A stretch of 6,701 nt of DNA from NCBI GenBank assembly GCA_946630405.1, contig CAMOYW010000051.1, positions 1 through 6,701 on the forward strand, given 5' to 3'. This DNA is from an uncultured Clostridia bacterium. Its GTDB lineage: Bacteria > Bacillota > Clostridia > Lachnospirales > CAG-274. A model generated the notes under the pieces. It searched no databases and was not told the origin of the DNA. It saw nothing but the letters and a program-made list of their open reading frames with translations. The position numbers were made by a program, and so were the translations under genes. Below are positions 1 to 6,103 of this stretch, in pieces. Each line of letters starts with the position of its first letter. Position 1 is the stretch's first letter.

Positions 1-256
1 CGCTCATATCCGATACGATGTATTGAATTGCTTGAGAAGCCTTTGCCGCCTCTGGCTCGATAAGAAATCCGTTTTTGCCGTTCTCTACGAGCTCACCCAT
101 AGCTCCCTTGTCAAAAACCACGCACGGGAGCCCTGACGCCATTGCTTCGATCAGATTGATTCCGAAGCCTTCTTCCCATTCGGGAAGATGAATAAAGAAA
201 TCCGCTTTTGCAAGTCTTTCGGGAATGGTCCTTTTTTTGACTGCTCCGAAACTTGA
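1..256 (-). other. Glycosyltransferase group 1 (GT4) C-terminal domain fragment, in frame behind the PBP
   Basis: Residues 354-438 of the frame match the sugar-nucleotide-binding half of GT-B fold, GT4-type glycosyltransferases. Visible hallmarks are the ADFFIHLPEWEEGFG stretch (371-385), the EX7E motif E382-x7-E390, then EAMASGLPCVV (390-400), GELVENGKNGFLIEP (407-421) and a following helix. The family transfers sugars from nucleotide or lipid donors, usually in capsule, exopolysaccharide or glycolipid synthesis on the cytosolic face. The N-terminal acceptor-binding Rossmann half and any start codon are missing, so this is not a complete enzyme. Codon use looks like that of the neighbouring genes, so the piece could come from the same or a closely related genome. 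Substrate cannot be told. Confidence 0.85.
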
Positions 257-1315
257 TACGGTATGGTCGAGTATGTATGGTTTCATCATTATACCGTTGT
301 TTGCAACGGCACTTGTCAGCATACACATGTAAAGCGGCGATACAAGCGTCTTACCCTGACCTATTGACGTTTCCGCAAGCTCGTTAATGTCGGAGTTTTC
401 ACTCAAACCAAATACCGCCTTACTGTACGGAAGAGGAAAATCAAGGGGAGAATCAAACATTGCACCCCTTGCCGTATTTATAAGATTGTTATTCCCTATT
501 TGAAGTCCCACATCTACGAAGAAGGTATTGCAGCTTTGCGCAAAAGCGTGCTTGATGTCGACATTCCCGTGGGCGTTTGAATTAAAGCAGTGAAGGACGG
601 AAAAGCCCACCTTCTTGCTTCCCGTACAGGCGTAAACATAATTCGCAAGTGCGGGGTCGGTTTGCAAAACGGACATGGAAGTGATGATCTTAAATGTAGA
701 GCCGGGAGGGTAAAGCCCTTGTGCGGAACGGTTAAGCAAAGGAGTGTTCACCTCATCGCTTATAAGAGCGTTCCAGTTTTCGGAGACCTTATTTGAGTCA
801 AAGGCGGGATTTGAGACCATGGCGACGATTCGCCCCGTATCGGGCTGAGCGACCACGACCGAGCCTCTTTTGCCTGCAAGCTTTTTTGCCGCAAGCTGCT
901 GAATATCGTCATCTACCGTCAACACAACGGTATCACCTTTTATGTCCTCACCGGTCAAAGCATTTTTGGCTCTTTGAAAAAGCTCAAAGCTTACCGTTTC
1001 AAGCTCAAAATTATACGCCGACTCAACTCCCGACTTACCGTTTACGGTATAGCCGAGGATATGGGAATAGTTTCCCGACGTGGGGTAACTTCTTTTATAG
1101 CCCTCTCCTTCTTTTACACTTTTTACAAGGGTGTTTCCGTTTATATCCTGAATTTCGCCCCTGCAGATCTCTTCAGCACTCATTGAGAGCCTGGGATTCA
1201 TGGAATTGTTTACAAATTCTTTGGAATCCACAAGACAGAGCTTTAAAAGATAGATTATGATCATCAAAAATAAAAGAGTATATACCACAAACACTCTTTT
1301 TATGGCTTTTTTCAT
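1..1315 (-). CDS. Class B penicillin-binding protein, C-terminus replaced in frame by a glycosyltransferase fragment (partial, runs off left edge)
   Basis: The reading frame is open for 438 codons from ATG at 1315 to the window edge, with no stop. Residues 1-350 are a PbpA/FtsI-like transpeptidase that would cross-link peptidoglycan outside the membrane. Seen: a single N-terminal membrane anchor (about 8-29), a short pedestal starting RGEIQDINGNTL (52-63), the active-site motif STFK (206-209, nucleophile S206) after YPPG, the SCN motif (261-263), and the conserved GQG and MMKPYIL stretches (319-321, 343-349). The third catalytic motif (KTG) and roughly the last 110-130 residues expected for the family are absent. 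From about residue 354 the protein reads as the C-terminal half of a GT4 glycosyltransferase. The start is secured by AGGAGG 8 nt upstream and by an ATGA overlap with the SEDS gene, its expected polymerase partner. As it stands the product should be inactive as a transpeptidase. PBP identity is secure for the first part; gene integrity is not. Confidence 0.85.
   Translation of the reverse strand, partial: MKKAIKRVFVVYTLLFLMIIIYLLKLCLVDSKEFVNNSMNPRLSMSAEEICRGEIQDINGNTLVKSVKEGEGYKRSYPTSGNYSHILGYTVNGKSGVESAYNFELETVSFELFQRAKNALTGEDIKGDTVVLTVDDDIQQLAAKKLAGKRGSVVVAQPDTGRIVAMVSNPAFDSNKVSENWNALISDEVNTPLLNRSAQGLYPPGSTFKIITSMSVLQTDPALANYVYACTGSKKVGFSVLHCFNSNAHGNVDIKHAFAQSCNTFFVDVGLQIGNNNLINTARGAMFDSPLDFPLPYSKAVFGLSENSDINELAETSIGQGKTLVSPLYMCMLTSAVANNGIMMKPYILDHTVSSFGAVKKRTIPERLAKADFFIHLPEWEEGFGINLIEAMASGLPCVVFDKGAMGELVENGKNGFLIEPEAAKASQAIQYIVSDMS
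225..275 (-). other. Chimeric junction between PBP and glycosyltransferase sequence
   Basis: PBP-like sequence is recognisable down to KPYILD (residues 345-350) and glycosyltransferase-like sequence from about IPERLAKADFF (364-374). The stretch between (HTVSSFGAVKKRT) would be tolerable in either family, so the breakpoint cannot be placed exactly. The reading frame is kept across it. A run of seven T on the plus strand (232-238) lies inside the interval. No insertion sequence end, target duplication or long inverted repeat is visible here. The cause may be misassembly at the end of a contig, or a deletion/recombination in the genome. Confidence 0.7.
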
Positions 1316-2694
1316 GGTCTTCGCCTCCTTTTGGGAGGTTCGGATTCGGCTTCCTCTTCAAGTTCAAGTTCAATAGCCTCGGCTTCGAGCCTGTTATGAG
1401 TGTGTGTAAATATCCATTCTATCATTCCTATGAATATGTAACATACCACAACGGAAGTACCGCCGTAACTTATAAAGGGAAGTGTAACACCCGTAAGCGG
1501 TATAAGCTTTATAACGCCGCCCACTATGACAAATGTTTGAAATGCAAGCATAGCGGTCAAACCGGCACACAAAAGAGATAAAAACCTGCTTTTGCTTTGC
1601 ATTGCGCCTCTTGCGCCTTCAAGAAATACGGTTATATATACTATCAAAAGCCCTATTGAGAAAAGCACGCCGAATTCCTCGCATATAGCCGCAAATATAA
1701 AATCTCTCTCCACAACGGGAATCTTAAGACAATATCCTCTTGAAAGTCCGATACCCGTTATACCCCATGTGGTAATGGCGAAAAGAGACTGTGCCACCTG
1801 ATAGCCGCCGCCCGATATATCCGCCCACGGGTTTATCCAAGCTTCAACTCTCACACGTATGTGGGAAAATATTTTGACTGCCACGGAAAAGCCCAGACCG
1901 AGCAAACCAAGCCCCAAAAGAGGATAAACCGCATTATTCGTGGCTATATAGACAACGACCATATATGCCATAAAGAATATGACGGCGCTGCCCAAATCTC
2001 TTTGCACTATAAGCAAAAGTACGATCATAGCGGTTATGACGGTAGGAGCTAAAAGTGATTTAAAGCTGCTTCTTTTTGCGAGAGTTCCCGATATGTAAGT
2101 GATGTAAAAAAGCTTTACGATCTCCGAAGGCTGAAAGCTGAATGAGCCTATTTTGAGCCAGTTTTTAGATCCGAATTCACTTCTGCCGAGTATAAGCGTG
2201 GCTGAGATAAGTCCCAAAGAAAGTATCACATAAAGCACCGAAAACCTGTCTATCCTCGGTGAATTTTTAAGGATAACGGGTATTAATAAAAGAAGCACCA
2301 TACCGATCGCGACAAAGATGATCTGTCTCCACGCAATTTCCGTATTGAGCCTATAAAGCATCACAAGCCCGATATCCGTCAAAAAGAACACGCAGTTATA
2401 CATCAAATGACTTGCACCCTTGTATATTATCTTTAAAAGCGTGCTTGAAAGTACAAGCATAAACAAAACCAATGCACAATAAACTATGCTTTTGGTCATG
2501 TCGCTTCCCGTCATTATAAGCACGACACTTGCGTTTATGTGAAAAAGATATATACATATCCTCTGTGTCGCAAGCTTATAGCCGACTTTGTTCTCATCGT
2601 CTCTGTTTATGCTTATACCCACGGAATTTAAAATAAATACGGCAATATATGCAAGAAAAAGATAATTGGATAATATTATAAATACATCTACCAA
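1312..2694 (-). CDS. FtsW/RodA/SpoVE-family (SEDS) peptidoglycan glycosyltransferase
   Basis: This is a 460-aa polytopic membrane protein of the SEDS family, which polymerises lipid II into glycan strands together with a class B PBP. Hydrophobic segments run along residues 5-428, with extra helices at the N-terminus before the usual ten-helix core, as in clostridial and actinobacterial RodA-type proteins. Family signatures: FQPSEIVK (187-194), QRDLGSA (231-237), GGGYQVAQSLFAI (295-307), VVERDFIFAAICEEFG (327-342) and LPFISYGGTS (405-414). D331 aligns with the aspartate essential in E. coli RodA (D262) and FtsW (D297). The start is TTG at 2694, chosen because GAGGTGAT sits just upstream and the first helix follows directly. 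The cytosolic tail is strongly acidic (437-452) then basic (KRRRR, 455-459). It lies 9 nt behind the U32 gene and overlaps the PBP gene by 4 nt. Whether it serves division (FtsW) or elongation (RodA) cannot be settled here; the ZapA-led cluster leans towards division. Confidence 0.95.
   Translation of the reverse strand: MVDVFIILSNYLFLAYIAVFILNSVGISINRDDENKVGYKLATQRICIYLFHINASVVLIMTGSDMTKSIVYCALVLFMLVLSSTLLKIIYKGASHLMYNCVFFLTDIGLVMLYRLNTEIAWRQIIFVAIGMVLLLLIPVILKNSPRIDRFSVLYVILSLGLISATLILGRSEFGSKNWLKIGSFSFQPSEIVKLFYITYISGTLAKRSSFKSLLAPTVITAMIVLLLIVQRDLGSAVIFFMAYMVVVYIATNNAVYPLLGLGLLGLGFSVAVKIFSHIRVRVEAWINPWADISGGGYQVAQSLFAITTWGITGIGLSRGYCLKIPVVERDFIFAAICEEFGVLFSIGLLIVYITVFLEGARGAMQSKSRFLSLLCAGLTAMLAFQTFVIVGGVIKLIPLTGVTLPFISYGGTSVVVCYIFIGMIEWIFTHTHNRLEAEAIELELEEEAESEPPKRRRRP
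1323..1338 (-). promoter_or_regulatory. Ribosome binding site of the PBP gene inside a small hairpin
   Basis: Read on the minus strand, CCTCC (1338-1334), loop CAAAA (1333-1329) and GGAGG (1328-1324) form a perfect 5-bp, almost all-GC stem. The 3' arm is the core of the AGGAGG Shine-Dalgarno sequence, 8 nt ahead of the PBP ATG at 1315. The hairpin lies within the last codons of the SEDS gene, whose stop overlaps the PBP start as ATGA. A ribosome finishing the upstream gene would melt the stem and be placed to reinitiate. The pairing is seen; the coupling role is inferred. Confidence 0.6.
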
Positions 2695-2697
2695 TAT

Positions 2698-2705
2698 ATC
2701 ACCTC
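2698..2705 (-). promoter_or_regulatory. Ribosome binding site that fixes the TTG start of the SEDS gene
   Basis: On the minus strand GAGGTGAT lies 3 nt ahead of the TTG at 2694, with its GAGGTG core 5 nt ahead of it. It overlaps the TGA stop of the U32 gene (2706-2704). There is no better-placed ATG: the next methionine codon in frame is far into the membrane region, so the TTG start is preferred. The overlap of stop and ribosome binding site suggests coupled translation of the two genes. Confidence 0.75.
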
Positions 2706-4992
2706 ACTGTATGGGAAAGTCAAAATGACCGTGAATATGCTTTTCGCCTTTTTTATGATAAGTTTCATCACTTAACCATTCTTCCGTTATCGCCCTGCAC
2801 TTTTTCTCATCCTCAACGGTAAAAACAAGGCGTAAAAATTTCGCTCCCATATTTTTAAGCTTATCTTTAAAATCCAAGGCGTTTACGACGGGTGACATTA
2901 TTTTGGCAAAACATTCGTCGCAGTTTCTTTCTACCTTGTATTCCTGCCCCATTCTGTCTTTTAGCCTGTAATCGCCTTTGCTGCCCTTGAGAGAGCAATA
3001 TTTGTTTCTCTTTTTATCGGCACAATATATGCCTACGGGACATTGATGCGTTATCATAAGCGGAAGAGAGCCGTATACGATAATTTCGCTGTTCTCATCT
3101 GAAATTTCGTTAAGTTCTTTAATGTCACATTCCGTGCTGAGAGTATACGAATCGGGATCGTAGTATTCTGATACCGCTTCTATACAGGCAGAATTCATTA
3201 TATTAAAGCTATGGTCAAGCGCCGTTTTTACATCAAAGGCTTTATCGGTATGCGACGAGAGAAGTACTCCGTCTATATCTTTCGGAACGACGATCTTGTT
3301 AAGCTCTCCTCTGTGTATTTCGGGATAAGCAAAAAATACTTCCTTACCCTTTTCATGTGCGGCGGCTATATCATATTCGCTTGGATCCGGGGAATAGATA
3401 CGCTTTATTTTATCGAACTCAAGGGCGATATTAAACTGCTCTTTTGTGCTTGCATACATACTGAAAGCCGTGTTGTCGTTTCTTTTTACGGGCTTTTTTT
3501 CATATACCGTATTTTCATCAAAGGGTACGGGTCTTAGTATTTTATTTTCAAGCTCTTCAATCGCCCTTCTTTTGATACCGTTAAGTGCCGAAACGGGGAT
3601 AAATATATCTTCGTCCGCATTGACACTGACAGCGAAAGAAAAAGGCGTACCACCCGTTTTTTCAAGCCTTTGTTTTATTTCTTCGGAGCTTGTGGGTATA
3701 TTTTGTGCCTCTTGTATCTTTTCGCCTTCTACGGATATATCATGAGCGGGGATCGTCAGTAAGAGGTTTTCGCCTTTTTTGGCGATACACAAGACTTCTA
3801 TGCTTTGCTGTCTTGTTAAGGTATGATACTTCTTTCCGACTTCATCGGTAAGGGTCTTATCAAAGGTCCTGAATACCGGATCGCCTTTTTTAATGTTGCC
3901 TTTTATTTTTACAAAAAGCACGTCGTCCGCAAACTTGGAAATATTCGTGCCGCAATGTACGGGAGCTGACCATATCTCTATGCCGTCACCGGGTACAACG
4001 CTGTGATGAAGCTTGATCTGCGCAGTTCCGTTTTTATAGGACAAAACTTTACCTATCCTAAGCCCCGAATTTTTCTGGCTGTTACTCATCATCTCTTTTC
4101 CACCGAAGGAATCGAGATAGGAAGTATGTTCTCCGCCTCTTGAAAATATCTGCGTTATTTTATCTACATCTCTTTTATCGACGGAAAAATTGCCGCCAAG
4201 TCCATTATCAATGTACTTTCTGTAAAGGGAGGTAACGAGATAAACGTATTCGGGGGACTTCATTCTTCCTTCGATTTTAAGGCTGTCAAGTCCCGTTTCA
4301 AGCAATATATCCGTTTTTTCAAGGGTGGACATATCCTTGGGGGAAAGAAGATAACCCTTTGTTAATGTTTTGTCATCATTTAAAAGGCTGTACTCCATCC
4401 TGCATGGCTGGGCACATCTTCCTCTGTTTCCGCTCCTGCCGCCTATAAAACTGCTTAAAAGACACCTTCCCGAATACGCGACACATATTGCGCCGTGGAT
4501 GAATCCCTCGACCTCAATATCTTTCACGGTTTCGGTAATATGTTTTATTTCGGCTGCACCGAGCTCTCTTGCAAGCACCACTCTGTCAAAACCGAGTTTT
4601 TTTATTGTACGCACCCCGTCAATACTGTGTATCGTCATTTGAGTTGAAGCGCTTATTTTAAGCGGTATATTGAATTTTTTAAGCAAATAAAAAAGCCCGA
4701 GATCTTGTACGATCACCCCATACACGCCGTATTTTACAAGCTTTTTTACAAATTCAAGTACGGGAGAGAGCTCTTTGTTTTTGTACAGAGTATTTACCGT
4801 AACAAAAACCTTTACACCTCTTAATTTGCATATTTTTGCAATTTCAAGAAGTCCGTCGTCATCCGGATTATCTGCAAATGCTCTTGCTCCAAATGCTTTT
4901 CCGCCTATGTATATTGCGTCACAGCCTGCATTTAAAGCGGCTGTGACACTTTCAAAAGAGCTTGTGGGTGATAAAATTTCGGGTCTTTTCAT
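2704..4992 (-). CDS. Peptidase U32 family protein, two-module form with DUF3656-like centre (RlhA/TrhP/UbiU relatives)
   Basis: This 762-aa cytosolic protein starts with the U32 TIM-barrel signature ILSPTSSFESVTAALNAG (6-23), then IYIGGKAFGARAFA (27-40). The diagnostic block HGAICVAYSGRCLLSS (166-181) with RSGNRGRCAQPCR (186-198) holds C170, C177, C193 and C197, in the region where UbiU, RlhA and related proteins bind a 4Fe-4S cluster. Despite the name, characterised bacterial members modify rRNA (RlhA, 5-hydroxycytidine), tRNA (TrhP) or act in oxygen-independent hydroxylation (UbiU/V), rather than clearly being proteases. A DUF3656-like middle (about 380-490) is followed by a second U32-like module (about 508-762) with YGSLPLMITHQCPVG and C651, C657, C666, C691 and C694. 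The length exceeds E. coli RlhA (about 650 aa) because of this last module. The ATG at 4992 is 25 nt behind the zapA stop with AAGGA about 12 nt upstream, a rather distant ribosome site. Substrate unknown; an RNA hydroxylation role is an inference from the family. Confidence 0.92.
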   Translation of the reverse strand: MKRPEILSPTSSFESVTAALNAGCDAIYIGGKAFGARAFADNPDDDGLLEIAKICKLRGVKVFVTVNTLYKNKELSPVLEFVKKLVKYGVYGVIVQDLGLFYLLKKFNIPLKISASTQMTIHSIDGVRTIKKLGFDRVVLARELGAAEIKHITETVKDIEVEGFIHGAICVAYSGRCLLSSFIGGRSGNRGRCAQPCRMEYSLLNDDKTLTKGYLLSPKDMSTLEKTDILLETGLDSLKIEGRMKSPEYVYLVTSLYRKYIDNGLGGNFSVDKRDVDKITQIFSRGGEHTSYLDSFGGKEMMSNSQKNSGLRIGKVLSYKNGTAQIKLHHSVVPGDGIEIWSAPVHCGTNISKFADDVLFVKIKGNIKKGDPVFRTFDKTLTDEVGKKYHTLTRQQSIEVLCIAKKGENLLLTIPAHDISVEGEKIQEAQNIPTSSEEIKQRLEKTGGTPFSFAVSVNADEDIFIPVSALNGIKRRAIEELENKILRPVPFDENTVYEKKPVKRNDNTAFSMYASTKEQFNIALEFDKIKRIYSPDPSEYDIAAAHEKGKEVFFAYPEIHRGELNKIVVPKDIDGVLLSSHTDKAFDVKTALDHSFNIMNSACIEAVSEYYDPDSYTLSTECDIKELNEISDENSEIIVYGSLPLMITHQCPVGIYCADKKRNKYCSLKGSKGDYRLKDRMGQEYKVERNCDECFAKIMSPVVNALDFKDKLKNMGAKFLRLVFTVEDEKKCRAITEEWLSDETYHKKGEKHIHGHFDFPIQ

Positions 4993-5017
4993 TGCTGTCG
5001 CTTTTCCTTAAATTATA

Positions 5018-6010
5018 TCAGTGTTTCCTTAACCTTCTTTTAAGTTCGTCTACTTCTCTTCTAAGGTCAATATTTTCGGTCCTTATTTTCGCAAAAGCCG
5101 TTTGAAGCTGAGAATCCGTTTCGGTTGACTGGAAGGCTCTGAATTCCTTTTTTATAAGTTCATAATCATTTGTAATAGCGTCAAGCTTTTCGTTTGCTTC
5201 ACCGAGTTCCGATGTGAGTTTATCTATCATATCGGTGCTTCCCGCCTTTGTAAGTTTAAGCTCCTCGGCGTGGCTTTGCTTGAGCTCTTCCATATTTTTA
5301 AGAAGTGTATCTTTTTCGGCTTCGGCAGCTTCAAGCGAGAGCCTTGTTTGCTTTAGCTTATACGCAAGCTCATCTCTTTCTTTATTTACGTTGTTGAGCT
5401 TGATGTTCTTTTCAGCACTTTTTTGGTTCAATTCGTTAAGCTGATTGTTTTTCTCCGCAAGCTTGTTGCTCAAAGTGTTAAGCTCTTGATTTTTGGAAGA
5501 TATCTTTTCCGTAAGAGAGGAGATATAGTTGGACTTTTCCAAAACCTTCTTTTCGGCGGTCTCAACTCTCGTTTTTACGGAATCATAGTTTGTGCGTATC
5601 TCCGTTAATTCGCTGTTAACGCTTTCAAACTCGGTTTCCTTGTTGGAAAGCTTGTATTTAAGCTCTGCAAGCTCTTTTTCTTTTGTTTTGAGGTCGCTTT
5701 CAAGCACGGATATTTTTTTGTTGAACTTTTCGGTTTCCTCGTCATTTATGGTGTTTACAAGCTTTATATCCGTACCGTTTCCTTCAAGCTCCGCAACCTT
5801 TTGTCTTTCCTTAAAAAGGTCGTCGCTTATGTTGAGCGCAAGTATTATCGGAAAAAAAGAGCTCGTCATTATATTGGTGGAGCTTACCCTGTTAAGTTCT
5901 CTTAATTTATTGTCCACATACTCGGCAACTTCTTTTATATGCTCGCTGTCTTCACCCGAGAGCTTATATGCTTTGCCGCCTATGTTTACTTCGGTCAATT
6001 TATTAGCCAT
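5018..6010 (-). CDS. zapA: ZapA-family cell division protein with a long C-terminal coiled coil
   Basis: Residues 1-75 form a ZapA domain: MANKLTEVNIGGKAYKLSG, then a helix with EYVDNKLRELNR (30-41) and a hydrophobic helix FFPIILALNISDDLFKERQ (52-70). ZapA binds and bundles FtsZ filaments at the division ring. Known ZapA proteins are about 85-110 aa, whereas this one is 330 aa. Residues about 90-330 are a nearly continuous charged coiled coil rich in K, E, L, N and S, without membrane segment, signal peptide or cysteine. Within it, residues 155-210 fall into four 14-residue units. The ATG at 6010 is chosen because AAGGGG lies 7 nt upstream and a -10 box precedes that; the domain begins immediately. 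It is the first gene of the zapA-U32-SEDS-PBP run, 25 nt ahead of the U32 gene. The ZapA domain call is good; that the tail replaces a partner such as ZapB is only speculation. Long coiled-coil ZapA versions occur in Clostridia, to my knowledge without known function. Confidence 0.82.
   Translation of the reverse strand: MANKLTEVNIGGKAYKLSGEDSEHIKEVAEYVDNKLRELNRVSSTNIMTSSFFPIILALNISDDLFKERQKVAELEGNGTDIKLVNTINDEETEKFNKKISVLESDLKTKEKELAELKYKLSNKETEFESVNSELTEIRTNYDSVKTRVETAEKKVLEKSNYISSLTEKISSKNQELNTLSNKLAEKNNQLNELNQKSAEKNIKLNNVNKERDELAYKLKQTRLSLEAAEAEKDTLLKNMEELKQSHAEELKLTKAGSTDMIDKLTSELGEANEKLDAITNDYELIKKEFRAFQSTETDSQLQTAFAKIRTENIDLRREVDELKRRLRKH
5381..5548 (-). repeat. Four tandem 14-residue coiled-coil units within the ZapA-like protein
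   Basis: Protein residues 155-168, 169-182, 183-196 and 197-210 align without gaps: KVLEKSNYISSLTE, KISSKNQELNTLSN, KLAEKNNQLNELNQ and KSAEKNIKLNNVNK. Each spans two heptads, starts with K and tends to have K/E-rich, then N-rich, then leucine positions. The DNA copies have diverged at many positions, so this is an old duplication or selection on heptad geometry, not a recent slippage repeat. Confidence 0.6.
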
Positions 6011-6017
6011 GTCTATA

Positions 6018-6023
6018 CCCCTT
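6018..6023 (-). promoter_or_regulatory. Ribosome binding site of zapA
   Basis: AAGGGG on the minus strand, 7 nt ahead of the ATG at 6010. It supports this start over later in-frame methionines, which would cut into the ZapA domain. Confidence 0.6.
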
Positions 6024-6041
6024 CAATGTTTTTTCATCTTA

Positions 6042-6047
6042 ATTATA
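6042..6047 (-). promoter_or_regulatory. Candidate sigma-A -10 box of the zapA operon
   Basis: The minus strand carries a perfect TATAAT here, within the 93-bp AT-rich gap between the helicase and zapA, 31 nt before the start codon. Transcription would begin near 6035, leaving a leader of about 25 nt that contains the ribosome site. No good TTGACA-like -35 is found at 16-18 nt; the best-placed hexamer is ATATTA. It would make zapA the first gene of a four-gene operon. Supported by position and the -10 match only. Confidence 0.45.
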
Positions 6048-6103
6048 CACTATTTACGGGCAAATAATATTACATTTTCTTAAAATTTTCAAAATCGGTT
6101 CGT

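Larger units (their letters stand above)
6011..6103. other. Intergenic gap between helicase and zapA; no clear terminator
   Basis: This 93-bp AT-rich spacer holds the zapA -10 box and ribosome site. Just behind the helicase stop there is only a weak A/T inverted repeat (ATTTT/AAAAT around 6074-6095) with no GC-rich stem or clean U-tract. Read-through from the helicase into zapA is therefore possible. Confidence 0.5.

Noticed and set aside
111..326. 71-aa minus-strand frame crossing the chimera junction, considered as a possible shifted continuation of the PBP
   Set aside because: It is a different frame, shows no KTG or other transpeptidase motif, and the true PBP frame itself stays open with clear glycosyltransferase motifs, so a simple frameshift does not explain the lost PBP end.
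793..1260. 155-aa plus-strand open frame
   Set aside because: Lies antisense over the PBP gene, has no ribosome site or recognisable domain, and its composition is that of a reverse-complement shadow.
3771..3784. CGCC-TTTTTT-GGCG inverted repeat inside the U32 gene
   Set aside because: It is a 4-bp stem created by ordinary IAKKGE codons in mid-gene, without a following U-tract; AAAAAAGGCGA recurs elsewhere in the gene as KKGE/KKGD codons.
5012..5017. TATAAT on the minus strand just after the zapA stop, a possible internal promoter for the U32 gene
   Set aside because: No -35-like hexamer at 16-18 nt (AAAGAA region) and AT-rich context makes a chance match likely; the gap is only 25 nt.
5592..6083. 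163-aa plus-strand open frame rich in Ser and Leu
   Set aside because: It is the antisense of the K/E-rich coiled-coil codons of zapA, which read as S/L/F when reversed; it also crosses the zapA promoter region.
6074..6095. A/T inverted repeat after the helicase stop as a terminator
   Set aside because: The stem is all A/T and weak, with no GC-rich base and no proper U-tract, so it cannot be called an intrinsic terminator.
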